A stretch of DNA of 28,518 nt. Origin: an uncultured Bacteroides sp. (lineage in GTDB: Bacteria; Bacteroidota; Bacteroidia; Bacteroidales; Bacteroidaceae). The stretch is taken from positions 1 through 28,518 of the forward strand of contig URWP01000010.1 of assembly GCA_900551645.1 (NCBI GenBank), read 5' to 3'. How positions within the stretch are numbered: position 1 is the first letter of the stretch; the number at the start of each line of letters is the position of its first letter. Shown here in pieces: positions 16,693 to 24,974 of this stretch. The notes below the pieces were generated by a model. The model did not search any database, was not told where the DNA came from, and was given only the letters and a program-made list of their open reading frames with translations. Position numbers and translations under genes: made by a program.

Positions 16693-17373
16693 TTAGAGCG
16701 AAGGCTTACGCGAAAGGACTTCATCAATCATACCATATTCCTTGGCTTCCTGGGCAGTCATCCAATAGTCACGGTCAGAATCAGCCCAAACTTTATCGAA
16801 ATCAGTATGTGAATGGTCGGCTATAATGGTATATAATTCCTTCTTCAATTTTTGAATTTCACGAGCTGTAATTTCAATATCCGAAGCTTGCCCCTGTGCT
16901 CCGCCCATCGGTTGATGAATCATCACCCGTGAGTGCGTCAAGGCAGAACGTTTTCCTTCTTTTCCGGCCACCAACAATACAGCTGCCATCGAAGCAGCCA
17001 TTCCAGTACAGATAGTCGCAACATCGCTGCTGATGAATTGCATGGTATCATAAATACCCAGACCTGCATATACAGAGCCGCCCGGAGAGTTGATATAAAT
17101 AGAGATATCCTTGCCTGAATCTACAGAGTCCAGGTAAAGTAACTGTGCCTGCAAAGTGTTAGCTGTATAATCGTCGATGGGAGTTCCCAGGAAGATGATG
17201 CGATCCATCATCAAACGAGAGAAAACATCCAGCTGAGTAACGTTCAACTGGCGTTCCTCCAAGATATAAGGATTCAGATAACTGGCCTGCGAGTTGATAA
17301 CGTCATCAAGTACCATGCTACTCATACCCAAATGCTTGGTAGCATACTTTCTAAAATCATCTTTCATTTCCAT
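16693..17373 (-). CDS. clpP: ATP-dependent Clp protease proteolytic subunit
   Basis: The product has 226 residues from ATG at 17373 (MEMKDDFRKYATKHLGM); an ATG two codons later is also possible and a TTG further up is rejected. ClpP is the barrel-shaped serine peptidase working with ClpX. The catalytic triad is complete: S128 in GMAASMA, H153 in RVMIHQP and D202 in DSDRDYW. Spacing is 25 and 49, exactly as in E. coli ClpP. The oxyanion/substrate strand INSPGGSVYAGLGIYD is at 94-109. It is followed closely by clpX and preceded by tig, with a hairpin and a promoter-like element in the 150-base gap. A single ClpP copy is visible here. Confidence 0.97.
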   Translation of the reverse strand: MEMKDDFRKYATKHLGMSSMVLDDVINSQASYLNPYILEERQLNVTQLDVFSRLMMDRIIFLGTPIDDYTANTLQAQLLYLDSVDSGKDISIYINSPGGSVYAGLGIYDTMQFISSDVATICTGMAASMAAVLLVAGKEGKRSALTHSRVMIHQPMGGAQGQASDIEITAREIQKLKKELYTIIADHSHTDFDKVWADSDRDYWMTAQEAKEYGMIDEVLSRKPSL

Positions 17374-17385
17374 TCTTATTTTTAT

Positions 17386-17480
17386 ATTAAAAAGAGAGGC
17401 TTCCAACCTCTTTCATCCGAAAGAAACAAAAGTACAAAACGTGTGTCTCCTACGGAAAAAGTCAGGTCAAAAGCCTCTCT
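17386..17480 (-). terminator. Long-range hairpin between tig and clpP
   Basis: A perfect 10-bp inverted repeat (AGAGAGGCTT at 17393-17402, AAGCCTCTCT at 17471-17480) with a 68-base loop. On the minus strand the second arm runs straight into five T's, 16 bases before the clpP ATG. It can act on tig read-through RNA. A shorter hairpin (AGAGG/CCTCT) using the same arm could form in RNA starting at the clpP promoter. Confidence 0.5.
17427..17459 (-). promoter_or_regulatory. clpP: Promoter of clpP-clpX
   Basis: TACTTTTG (17434-17427, minus) matches the -7 consensus; a TTTT box lies 21 bases upstream. It predicts a leader of roughly 45 bases before the clpP ATG and lies within the loop of the long-range hairpin. 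Confidence 0.5.
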
Positions 17481-17523
17481 CCTTTTAGTATTTTTTAGCA
17501 ATTATCTATTCTGCTTTCAAAGA

Positions 17524-18870
17524 TTATTGAAACATCTGATTGAATTCCTCTGCAGATACCGCCTTGTGGTTCAGTGTCACCTGAGTCTTCAGAGCATCTC
17601 CCAATTTAGATTCAATAACACGGTTAACCAATGCTTCTACGCTTTCACGTTTCTTCAGCATTTCCTTAGAATAGTTTTCCAACAATTCATCAGGAACATT
17701 AATCATACCATACTGAGCGAATTGTGCACGGGTTGCTTCTTTCGCCATATCAGTAATATCGCCCTGTTCAACCTTGATATTGTTGGCTTCCACCAATTTT
17801 TCCTTAATCAGGTGCCATGTCAATTCTTCCAGGCTCTTGTCGTAATTCTCGTTCACGAATTCTTCGCCTTTCTCTTTGTTATTTTCCAACATGATACGTT
17901 TCATCAGTTCATCAGCGAATTCCAACTTACCTACCTTGTTAGCCAAGTAAGTACGTACATCAACCATGAACTTATAATCGCTGTCACCTTCGAACTGTTT
18001 AGCGATGCTATCCTTAATCTGAGCACGGAATTCCTCTTCATTTGAAGCTTTTCCTTCGCCCAATACCTGATCGAACAGTTCCTGAGTGAGTTCACCCGGA
18101 ATCATACGAGTGATTTCTTCAATCTGGAAGCTGAAGTTACCTGTATGAGCAGCAACTTCTTCTTTCTTCACCTTCAGCAACGAAGCCAGTTCAACTTCGC
18201 TGTTATCAAAAGCGACAGACGGATTAAATACCAATACAGTATTTACCTTTGCTCCATTGAAAATAGCTTTCTGGTCATCGTTCTTCATGTAAGAAGGCAT
18301 CATGACAGCACCTTCTACCTGCAGGCCACCTTCTTTGGTGTTACCGTTTTCATCCAGTTCAGCCAACAGACCTTTCAGCATATCGTTGTCCTGATAGTCC
18401 TCTACTTTATCATATTTAGCAGTACGCTGAGTGTACATCTTCACTTGCTGATCTACCATTTCGTCTGTTACGTTGATGTCGTAATAGTCGATAGTATCAG
18501 CAGCCGACAGTTCCACATTAAATTCCGGAGCCAAAGCGATATCGAAAGAGAATTCGAAGTTTTCGTCTGTTTCGAAGTTAATGTTATTTTCTTTCGGCAG
18601 CGGAGTACCCAACATATCCACTTTGTTTTCACGGATGTATTCGCCGACTTTTTCCTGCAACAGTTTATCTACCTCTTCCAACAGTACAGAAGTTCCATAC
18701 TGCTTCTTGATAAGTCCCATCGGGACCATACCTTTACGGAATCCCGGCATATTTACTCTCTGACGCAAAGTCTTCAGAGCCTTTTCTACTTTTTCCTGAT
18801 AGTCAGCTTTTTCAATCTGAGCAGTAAGTACAGCACTTACCTTGTCAACATTTTGCAATGAAATATTCAT
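17524..18870 (-). CDS. tig: Trigger factor
   Basis: The product has 448 residues. This ribosome-associated chaperone receives nascent chains at the exit tunnel. The ribosome-docking signature MPGFRKGMVP (41-50) is present. The N-terminal domain is about 1-110 and the long helical C-terminal arms about 250-440. The middle segment (about 150-245), where the FKBP-type isomerase domain should lie, is poorly conserved (NDMLKGLLAELDENG, then MMPSYMKNDDQKAIF). It lacks the usual GDxVxVDYxG opening, so isomerase activity is uncertain; I think this is common in Bacteroidetes. The gene has a near-perfect promoter upstream and a hairpin downstream. It sits next to clpP-clpX, the widespread tig-clpP-clpX arrangement. 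Confidence 0.93.
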   Translation of the reverse strand: MNISLQNVDKVSAVLTAQIEKADYQEKVEKALKTLRQRVNMPGFRKGMVPMGLIKKQYGTSVLLEEVDKLLQEKVGEYIRENKVDMLGTPLPKENNINFETDENFEFSFDIALAPEFNVELSAADTIDYYDINVTDEMVDQQVKMYTQRTAKYDKVEDYQDNDMLKGLLAELDENGNTKEGGLQVEGAVMMPSYMKNDDQKAIFNGAKVNTVLVFNPSVAFDNSEVELASLLKVKKEEVAAHTGNFSFQIEEITRMIPGELTQELFDQVLGEGKASNEEEFRAQIKDSIAKQFEGDSDYKFMVDVRTYLANKVGKLEFADELMKRIMLENNKEKGEEFVNENYDKSLEELTWHLIKEKLVEANNIKVEQGDITDMAKEATRAQFAQYGMINVPDELLENYSKEMLKKRESVEALVNRVIESKLGDALKTQVTLNHKAVSAEEFNQMFQ

Positions 18871-18922
18871 TTCCGATCTTTATTTTAATTGTTACTTCTT
18901 TTTCTTTTATCCAAACAGGTTG

Positions 18923-18954
18923 CAAAAATAGTGTTTAATATTTCAACTACCAAA
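18923..18954 (-). promoter_or_regulatory. tig: Promoter of tig
   Basis: TTTG (18954-18951), a 20-base spacer and TATTTTTG (18930-18923) on the minus strand match both Bacteroidetes promoter boxes. It lies 52 bases before the tig ATG. Confidence 0.75.
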
Positions 18955-18986
18955 CTGTCACCCTAAAAAAAACGGGACAACCCAAG

Positions 18987-19817
18987 TCATTCACGAATTT
19001 CACGCAACTGAAAGTCCTTCCGACGAAGTACGAAACTGTTACTCAAGTATTTTTCACGGACAATCTGATTGGCCGCCAGTTCTTCCGGAGTACCCTGAAA
19101 CAAGATTTTCCCTTCAAACAACAGATAGGCACGGTCAGTAATGCTCAATGTCTCCTGTACATTATGGTCTGTAATCAAAATACCAATATTCTTGTCTTTC
19201 AGTTTCCACACAATATGCTGAATATCTTCTACCGCAATCGGGTCTACTCCCGCAAACGGCTCGTCCAACATGATGAATTTCGGGTCAATGGCCAGACAAC
19301 GGGCTATTTCCGTCCGTCGGCGTTCTCCTCCCGAAAGCTGGTCTCCCAAATTCTTACGTACCTTTTGCAGACGGAATTCCGCTATCAGACTCTCCAGTTT
19401 CTCTTTCTGATACTCTTTCGAAGTCTTTGTCAGTTCCAATACCGAAGCGATATTGTCCTCTACACTCATTTTCCGAAAGACCGAAGCCTCCTGTGCCAGA
19501 TATCCGATACCATTTTGGGCGCGTTTATACACCGGATAGGAAGTGATATCCTGATTATTCAAATAAATATGCCCCTCATTAGGGACAATCAATCCCGTGG
19601 TCATATAAAATGACGTAGTCTTACCGGCTCCGTTCGGTCCTAGCAGCCCGACAATCTCCCCTTGTTTCACGTTAATGGAGACATGACTCACCACCGTACG
19701 CTTCCCATATTTTTTTACCAGGTTTTCCGTACGGAGTACCATACGTCCGTCGGCAGGCAATTCGAAAGTCTCCGCTGCCTGTCCATTTGTCTCTTGAAGG
19801 TTTTCCTGTTCTGCCAT
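18987..19817 (-). CDS. lptB: LPS export ABC transporter ATP-binding protein LptB
   Basis: The product has 276 residues. LptB powers extraction of LPS from the inner membrane with LptF/LptG. All ABC ATPase motifs are present: Walker A GPNGAGKTT (60-68), Q-loop GYLAQEASVF, signature LSGGERRR (161-168), Walker B FIMLDEPFAGVDP (181-193) and the H-loop TDHNV (216-220). The FRKMSVEDNI segment (115-123) is characteristic of LptB. A non-conserved, acidic N-terminal extension of about 25 residues precedes MVLRTENLVKKYG, where E. coli LptB begins. An internal ATG at codon 26 is an alternative start, though Bacteroidetes homologues often have a leader here. It is a single gene, 116 bases before tig, and divergent from mlaE-mlaF. 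Confidence 0.95.
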   Translation of the reverse strand: MAEQENLQETNGQAAETFELPADGRMVLRTENLVKKYGKRTVVSHVSINVKQGEIVGLLGPNGAGKTTSFYMTTGLIVPNEGHIYLNNQDITSYPVYKRAQNGIGYLAQEASVFRKMSVEDNIASVLELTKTSKEYQKEKLESLIAEFRLQKVRKNLGDQLSGGERRRTEIARCLAIDPKFIMLDEPFAGVDPIAVEDIQHIVWKLKDKNIGILITDHNVQETLSITDRAYLLFEGKILFQGTPEELAANQIVREKYLSNSFVLRRKDFQLREIRE

Positions 19818-19834
19818 ATTCTGAATCTTTGGCG

Positions 19835-19842
19835 CAAAAGTA
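19835..19842 (-). promoter_or_regulatory. lptB: -7 promoter element of lptB
   Basis: TACTTTTG followed by CG on the minus strand matches the -7 consensus, 17 bases before the lptB ATG. No good upstream box is present. Confidence 0.5.
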
Positions 19843-19891
19843 GTAAAAATCTTGGGTTATGTGGTAGGCGACTCTAATTTCGTCCTATCTT

Positions 19892-19924
19892 TTAGGATAA
19901 TATAGCCAAAAAAGCGTACTTTTG
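19892..19924 (+). promoter_or_regulatory. mlaE: Promoter of mlaE-mlaF
   Basis: TTAG (19892-19895), a 21-base spacer and TACTTTTG (19917-19924) match the Bacteroidetes promoter with one mismatch in the upstream box. The predicted leader is short, about 16 bases. Confidence 0.6.
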
Positions 19925-19946
19925 TCGCAAACATAAGAAAAACTGT

Positions 19947-20690
19947 ATGATAAGACCTATCACAACCTTCGGGAAATACCTGATGCTTATGGGACGTGTA
20001 TTCGGACGTCCTGAACGGTTCCGCATGTATTTCAAGCAATACGTCAACGAAATGTACCAGTTGGGTATCAATTCCATTGGCATCGTATTGCTGATTTCTT
20101 TCTTCATCGGTGCGGTTATCTGTATCCAGATTAAGCTGAACATCGAAAGTCCGTGGATGCCACGCTTCGTTGTAGGATATACCACACGCGAAATCCTCCT
20201 GTTGGAATTTTCTTCTTCCATCATGTGTCTCATCCTGGCCGGTAAAGTCGGCTCCAACATTGCTTCAGAAATTGGGACTATGCGTGTTACTCAACAGATT
20301 GACGCCCTCGAAATCATGGGTATCAATTCTGCCTCGTACCTGATTCTGCCCAAAATTCTGGGACTCATGACCATGATTCCGTTTCTGGTCATCTTCAGTA
20401 TCTGCGCCGGGATTTTCGGAGCTTTCTGCACGGCCTGGTTCGGCGGCATCATGAACGCAACCGATCTGGAATACGGTCTGCAATACTGCTTTATCGAATG
20501 GTACATCTGGTGCAGTTTCATCAAGTCACTGTTCTTTGCATTCATCATCGCCAGCGTATCTGCCTATTTCGGCTATACAGTAGAAGGCGGGTCCATCTCA
20601 GTTGGTAAAGCCAGTACCGATTCAGTGGTAAGCAGCAGTGTACTGATTCTGTTTTCTGATTTAATTCTTACTCAATTATTAATGGGATGA
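19947..20690 (+). CDS. mlaE: MlaE-family ABC transporter permease
   Basis: The product has 247 residues. MlaE is the membrane subunit of a phospholipid transporter that helps keep outer-membrane lipid asymmetry. There are about five hydrophobic segments, at roughly 44-62, 88-106, 133-160, 188-208 and 228-246. Between the second and third lies the family's signature loop EIGTMRVTQQIDALEIMGI, followed by a cytoplasmic-side LILPKI. Its stop overlaps the start of mlaF (ATGA), so the two are translationally coupled. Unlike the proteobacterial mla operon, no MlaD (MCE) gene follows; the substrate-binding partner must be elsewhere. The ATG at 19947 fits the predicted start of transcription. Confidence 0.92.
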   Translation: MIRPITTFGKYLMLMGRVFGRPERFRMYFKQYVNEMYQLGINSIGIVLLISFFIGAVICIQIKLNIESPWMPRFVVGYTTREILLLEFSSSIMCLILAGKVGSNIASEIGTMRVTQQIDALEIMGINSASYLILPKILGLMTMIPFLVIFSICAGIFGAFCTAWFGGIMNATDLEYGLQYCFIEWYIWCSFIKSLFFAFIIASVSAYFGYTVEGGSISVGKASTDSVVSSSVLILFSDLILTQLLMG

Positions 20691-21451
20691 TACAACTAGA
20701 ATCTATCTATAAATCCTTTGAAGGGCGTACCGTATTGAATGACATCAATTTCTCGTTCGAAAACGGAAAGACAAACCTGATTATCGGTCAAAGTGGTTCC
20801 GGAAAGACTGTACTGATGAAATGCATTGTCGGGTTGCTTACTCCCGAAAAGGGCCACATCTTGTATGATGGCCGGGACTTCAATGGCATGAACAAGAAAG
20901 AGAAGAAGGCTCTCCGCCGTGAAATGGGAATGATTTTCCAGAGTGCAGCTTTGTTCGACTCACTTTCTGTACTCGAAAACGTTATGTTCCCACTCGACAT
21001 GTTCTCCAACGATACTTACCGTGACCGTGTCAAACGGGCACAGTTCTGTCTGGACCGCGTCAACCTGACCGATGCCCAAAACAAATATCCTGGCGAAATC
21101 AGTGGTGGTATGCAGAAACGCGTGGCCATAGCCCGCGCCATTGCCTTACAACCTAAATATCTTTTTTGTGATGAGCCGAACTCAGGACTTGACCCGAAAA
21201 CTTCGCTGGTGATTGATGCCCTGATTCATGACATAACCACCGAGTATAACATGACCACTATCATCAACACCCACGACATGAACTCCGTCATGGGAATCGG
21301 TGACAGTATCCTCTACATCTATCAAGGACACAAGGAATGGGAAGGAACTAAAAACGACGTCTTTACCGCTACCAATGAGCGTCTGAACAACTTTATCTTC
21401 GCATCCGACCTGTTGCGTAAAGTAAAAGACGAAGGCCTGAAACAGCGGTAA
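20687..21451 (+). CDS. mlaF: MlaF-family ABC transporter ATP-binding protein
   Basis: The product has 254 residues and is the ATPase partner of MlaE. Walker A is GQSGSGKT (34-41). The Q-loop segment MIFQSAALFDSLSVLENVMFPL is typical of MlaF, followed by the signature ISGGMQKRVAIARA. Walker B is YLFCDEPNSGLDP, and the H-loop is NTHDMNSV. The ending (LLRKVKDEGLKQR) is basic. The start overlaps the mlaE stop by four bases. The gene ends at a strong two-way terminator, so mlaE-mlaF is a two-gene operon. The assignment rests on the ATPase features plus the MlaE neighbour. Confidence 0.93.
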   Translation: MIQLESIYKSFEGRTVLNDINFSFENGKTNLIIGQSGSGKTVLMKCIVGLLTPEKGHILYDGRDFNGMNKKEKKALRREMGMIFQSAALFDSLSVLENVMFPLDMFSNDTYRDRVKRAQFCLDRVNLTDAQNKYPGEISGGMQKRVAIARAIALQPKYLFCDEPNSGLDPKTSLVIDALIHDITTEYNMTTIINTHDMNSVMGIGDSILYIYQGHKEWEGTKNDVFTATNERLNNFIFASDLLRKVKDEGLKQR

Positions 21452-21487
21452 TCATTTCTCAAATCCGATGCTGCCGATAAAATCAGA

Positions 21488-21533
21488 AAAGGCATGAATC
21501 TGCCCCTTATACGGGGAACAGATTCATGCCTTT
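21488..21533. terminator. Bidirectional terminator between mlaF and der
   Basis: A perfect 15-bp stem (AAAGGCATGAATCTG at 21488-21502, CAGATTCATGCCTTT at 21519-21533) with an inner CCCC/GGGG stem. T-rich flanks on both sides allow it to serve both converging transcripts. Confidence 0.9.
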
Positions 21534-21556
21534 CTATTATGTATAAGCTACACAGC

Positions 21557-22870
21557 CTATTTCTGACGGATAAAGATGTTTATCGGAGTACCCGACAGTT
21601 TCCAGCGTTCACGGATTTTGTTTTCCAGAAAACGTTTGTACGGTTCCTTTACATATTGCGGAAGGTTGGCAAAGAATACGAACGACGGAATCTGCGTATT
21701 CGGTAGCTGAGTAATATACTTTATCTTGATATACTTACCTTTGTTTGAAGGGGGCGGATAAGCCTCTATCAAGGGCAGTAATTCCTCATTCAACCGGGCA
21801 GTCGGAATACGTGAGACACGTGCCTGATATACTTCTTTGGCCGCTTCCAACACCTTGAAAATACGTTGCTTGGTCAATGCAGAAGCAAAAATGATGGGGA
21901 AATCGGTAAACGGAGCAAAACGGTTACGGATAGCATCTTCGAAAGTCTTCATCACCTTTACACTCTTATCTTCTACCAAGTCCCATTTATTCACCACGAC
22001 TACCAGACCTTTCTGGTTACGCTGAATCAGTGAAAAAATATTCAAGTCCTGCCCTTCGATACCACGCGTAGCATCCAGCATCAGAATACACACATCAGAA
22101 TTTTCGATGGAGCGGATAGAACGGACTACCGAATAATATTCCAAATCCTCACTTACCTTATTCTTTTTCCGGATACCGGCAGTATCTACCAGATAAAAAT
22201 CAAATCCAAACTTGTCATATCGGGTATAGATAGAGTCACGGGTTGTACCGGCAATGTCAGTTACGATATTCCGTTCCTCACCGATAAAAGCATTTACGAT
22301 AGATGATTTACCGGCATTCGGACGTCCTACTACCGCAAATCTCGGTATATCCTCATCCAGTATCTCGTCGGTTTCTTTCTGGAACTTACTTACCACCAGG
22401 TCCAGTAAATCCCCCGTACCGCTTCCAGTCATGGCAGAGATACAGTATGGGTCTCCGAGTCCCAGCGAATAAAACTCCGCAGCTCCATACTGCAGATTGA
22501 TATTATCAGTCTTGTTAGCTACCAGAATGACCGGCGTCTTAGAGCGGCGAAGAATAGCAGCCACCTCCATGTCCAAATCGGTTACACCGTTCATCACGTC
22601 CACAACAAACAAGACTACATCAGCCTCGTCAATGGCCAATACCACTTGTTTACGGATTTCTTCTTCAAATACATCATCCGAGTTCACTACCCATCCTCCG
22701 GTATCCACCACAGAGAATTCCTTTCCGAGCCATTCCGATTTGCCGTACTGGCGATCGCGGGTTGTTCCGGCCTGTTCATTTACAATAGCCTGACGCGTTT
22801 GGGTCAAGCGGTTAAACAGTGTCGACTTCCCCACATTGGGGCGTCCCACAATTGCTACTAAATTTCCCAT
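21557..22870 (-). CDS. der: Ribosome biogenesis GTPase Der (EngA)
   Basis: The product has 437 residues. Der has two GTPase domains in tandem and helps assemble the 50S subunit. The first domain begins at residue 1 with VGRPNVGKSTLFN (P-loop 9-16 region), DTGGWV and VANKTD. The second has VVGRPNAGKSSIVN, DTAGIR and VVNKWDLVED. The C-terminal KH-like domain (about 350-437) contains PNTQIPSFVFF and ends in NIFIRQK. Its length and motifs are standard. It is the last gene of the YceD-rpmF-fabH-era-der run, 33 bases after era, and ends at the shared terminator. Confidence 0.97.
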   Translation of the reverse strand: MGNLVAIVGRPNVGKSTLFNRLTQTRQAIVNEQAGTTRDRQYGKSEWLGKEFSVVDTGGWVVNSDDVFEEEIRKQVVLAIDEADVVLFVVDVMNGVTDLDMEVAAILRRSKTPVILVANKTDNINLQYGAAEFYSLGLGDPYCISAMTGSGTGDLLDLVVSKFQKETDEILDEDIPRFAVVGRPNAGKSSIVNAFIGEERNIVTDIAGTTRDSIYTRYDKFGFDFYLVDTAGIRKKNKVSEDLEYYSVVRSIRSIENSDVCILMLDATRGIEGQDLNIFSLIQRNQKGLVVVVNKWDLVEDKSVKVMKTFEDAIRNRFAPFTDFPIIFASALTKQRIFKVLEAAKEVYQARVSRIPTARLNEELLPLIEAYPPPSNKGKYIKIKYITQLPNTQIPSFVFFANLPQYVKEPYKRFLENKIRERWKLSGTPINIFIRQK

Positions 22871-22903
22871 ATTCTGTTTCGTTTACAGCTTCGCAGCCGT
22901 TTA

Positions 22904-23785
22904 TTAATCTAATTGATATCCAAAATTCTTCAGTTCCTTATCCGAACTTCTCCAATCCTTATCTACCTTCACGAAAGTCTCCAGATAGATGGATTTCTGA
23001 AAGAAATGCTCCAAGGTCTTACGGGCTTCCGTAGCCACCTTCTTCAATGCCTTTCCCTGGCGCCCGATGATAATTCCCTTCTGAGAATCACGTTCTACAT
23101 AGATAACCGCATTGATGTGGATACTCTTGGCCTCTTCCTTAAACTGTTCCACTACGACTTCTACCGAATAAGGAATTTCCTTATCATAGTAAAGTAAAAT
23201 CTTCTCACGGATGATTTCCGTCACAAAGAAACGTGCAGGCTTATCAGTCCATTGATCCTTTCCAAAATAAGGAGGAGAGTCAGGCAGCAATTCCTTGATA
23301 CGCTTCATCACCACGTCCACATTAAACTTAGCGACAGCCGAAATCGGAATAATTTCTGCTTGCGGCAACATCTCATGCCATTCTTCCACCAGTTTCTCCA
23401 ACGCTTCCTGATTGGTCAGATCAATCTTATTGATAAGCAACAGGACCGGAACAGTCAGATTCCGTACTTTTTCCATGAACTCTCCGTTCTTGTCGGGCTT
23501 CTCTACCGTGTCGGTCACATAGAGCAAGACATCTGCGTCCACCAGGGCTGATTCCGAAAAGTTCAGCATAGACTCCTGCAGTTTATAATTGGGTTTCAAT
23601 ACCCCAGGAGTATCAGAGAAGACAATCTGCATGTCCTCCGTATTCAGGATACCCATGATACGGTGACGCGTTGTCTGCGCCTTGAACGTAGCGATGGAGA
23701 TGCGTTCCCCCACCAACAAGTTCATCAATGTAGACTTTCCGACATTCGGATTACCCACAATATTCACAAATCCAGCTTTATGCAT
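22904..23785 (-). CDS. era: GTPase Era
   Basis: The product has 293 residues from ATG at 23785 (MHKAGFVNIVGNPNVGKS); the frame reaches a TTG two codons upstream. Era binds 16S rRNA near its 3' end and checks 30S maturation. The G domain shows GNPNVGKST (G1), TTRHRIMG (G2), DTPGV (G3), NKID (G4) and ISAVAKFNV (G5). The KH domain begins near residue 205 and has the RNA-binding GIIIGRQGKALKKVATEAR. The gene starts 28 bases past the hairpin that follows fabH, so its expression depends on read-through or on a promoter I cannot see. All motifs are intact. Confidence 0.97.
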   Translation of the reverse strand: MHKAGFVNIVGNPNVGKSTLMNLLVGERISIATFKAQTTRHRIMGILNTEDMQIVFSDTPGVLKPNYKLQESMLNFSESALVDADVLLYVTDTVEKPDKNGEFMEKVRNLTVPVLLLINKIDLTNQEALEKLVEEWHEMLPQAEIIPISAVAKFNVDVVMKRIKELLPDSPPYFGKDQWTDKPARFFVTEIIREKILLYYDKEIPYSVEVVVEQFKEEAKSIHINAVIYVERDSQKGIIIGRQGKALKKVATEARKTLEHFFQKSIYLETFVKVDKDWRSSDKELKNFGYQLD

Positions 23786-23808
23786 AATCAATCCGTTCGT
23801 TTACAGAC

Positions 23809-23836
23809 AAAAAAACGCATCAGATTGAGATGCGTT
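23809..23836 (-). terminator. Terminator between fabH and era
   Basis: AACGCATC (23814-23821) and GATGCGTT (23829-23836) form an 8-bp stem with a 7-base loop, followed on the minus strand by about eight T's. It has the form of a classic intrinsic terminator but lies inside a conserved gene run. Confidence 0.8.
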
Positions 23837-23869
23837 CTTTTGTATTCGGTTATTTAACTATCTTTCGTA

Positions 23870-24874
23870 TTATTTGCTACCGTCATATCCCCATTTCACA
23901 TACGCTGCACCCCAGGTAAATCCGGCGCCGAACGCAGTGAAGATAATGTTATCACCTTTCTTCAACTGCTTTTCGTAATCCCACAGGCAAAGCGGCAATG
24001 TACCGGCACTGGTGTTTCCGTAACGCTGGATATTTATCATTACCTTTTCCAAAGGAACTTCCAGACGAGAAGCCACCGCATCAATGATACGCAGATTAGC
24101 CTGATGTGGAACAATCCAGTCAATATTATCCTTACTCAAGCCGTTTCTTTCAGCTATCTGGACTGTTGCGTCCGACATGTTTGATACAGCATACTTGAAT
24201 ACGGTACGACCTTCCTGATACAGGTAATGCATCTTATTAGCAACCGTAAAATAAGAAGGAGGACATACCGAACCTCCGGCCTTCATATGCAGGAACGGAA
24301 GTCCCTTACCATCAGTCCGCAGGATAGAGTCCATGATACCATAGTCTTCCGTAGTAGCTTCTACCATACAAGCAGCGGCACCGTCACCGAAAATCGGACA
24401 AGTAGCACGGTCACTGTAATTTACCATTGACGACATCTTATCGGCACCGACAATGATAATTTTCTTATGACGTCCGGACTGAATCATACCGGCAGCTGTT
24501 TCCATGGCAAAGAGGAAACCACTACAAGCAGCCTGCAAATCGAAGGCATATGCATTCTTCAAGCCCAGTTTGTCGCACAGGATAGAAGCTGTAGAGGGGA
24601 AATGATAGTCAGGAGTCGTCGTAGCTACGATTACACAGTCGACAGAAGCTGGGTCTGATCCGGTTTTCTGCATCAACTGCTTGGCAGCCTTACGCGCCAT
24701 GTAAGAAGTACCCAGACCTTCTTCGTTCAAGATACGTCTTTCCTTTACTCCAATACGGGTCATAATCCACTCGTCGTTGGTATCCACCATTCTTGACAAC
24801 TCATCATTGGTCAATACATAATCAGGTACATAACCGCCGACACCTGTAATTACAGCATTAATTTTTTCCATCAT
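23870..24874 (-). CDS. fabH: Beta-ketoacyl-ACP synthase III
   Basis: The product has 334 residues (333 if the second of two adjacent ATG codons is used, which gives MEKINAVITGVGGY). FabH condenses acetyl- or branched acyl-CoA with malonyl-ACP to start fatty-acid synthesis. The catalytic triad is complete: C117 in DLQAACSGFLF, H257 in WIVPHQANLRI and N287 in RYGNTSAGT. The start contains the usual TRIGVKERR arginines that hold CoA. It follows rpmF across a 100-base gap occupied by a strong hairpin, and a terminator follows it. The rpmF-fab linkage is widespread and links ribosome and membrane synthesis. Confidence 0.97.
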   Translation of the reverse strand: MMEKINAVITGVGGYVPDYVLTNDELSRMVDTNDEWIMTRIGVKERRILNEEGLGTSYMARKAAKQLMQKTGSDPASVDCVIVATTTPDYHFPSTASILCDKLGLKNAYAFDLQAACSGFLFAMETAAGMIQSGRHKKIIIVGADKMSSMVNYSDRATCPIFGDGAAACMVEATTEDYGIMDSILRTDGKGLPFLHMKAGGSVCPPSYFTVANKMHYLYQEGRTVFKYAVSNMSDATVQIAERNGLSKDNIDWIVPHQANLRIIDAVASRLEVPLEKVMINIQRYGNTSAGTLPLCLWDYEKQLKKGDNIIFTAFGAGFTWGAAYVKWGYDGSK

Positions 24875-24902
24875 TCCAAGTTTTGATTCACGTCATTCAA
24901 CA

Positions 24903-24939
24903 GATAAAGCCGGGGAGCCGAAGGCCCTCCGGCTTTATC
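24903..24939 (-). other. Strong hairpin without T-run, between rpmF and fabH
   Basis: GATAAAGCCGG (24903-24913) pairs perfectly with CCGGCTTTATC (24929-24939), and a further five pairs form inside, leaving a very short loop. On the minus strand the bases after it (TGTTGAATG) are not a T-run. It is more likely an RNA-stability or processing element than a terminator. Confidence 0.6.
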
Positions 24940-24974
24940 CGTGATTACGCAAACAGGTTAATGAAGCGTGCTGA

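Noticed and set aside
17374..17406. Earlier TTG start of clpP giving 237 residues
   Set aside because: The extra residues overlap the predicted hairpin and are not part of the ClpP family N-terminus. An ATG is available at 17373.
18955..18986. Terminator after lptB
   Set aside because: There is a T-run on the minus strand, but the only stem is GGG/CCC, too weak to call.
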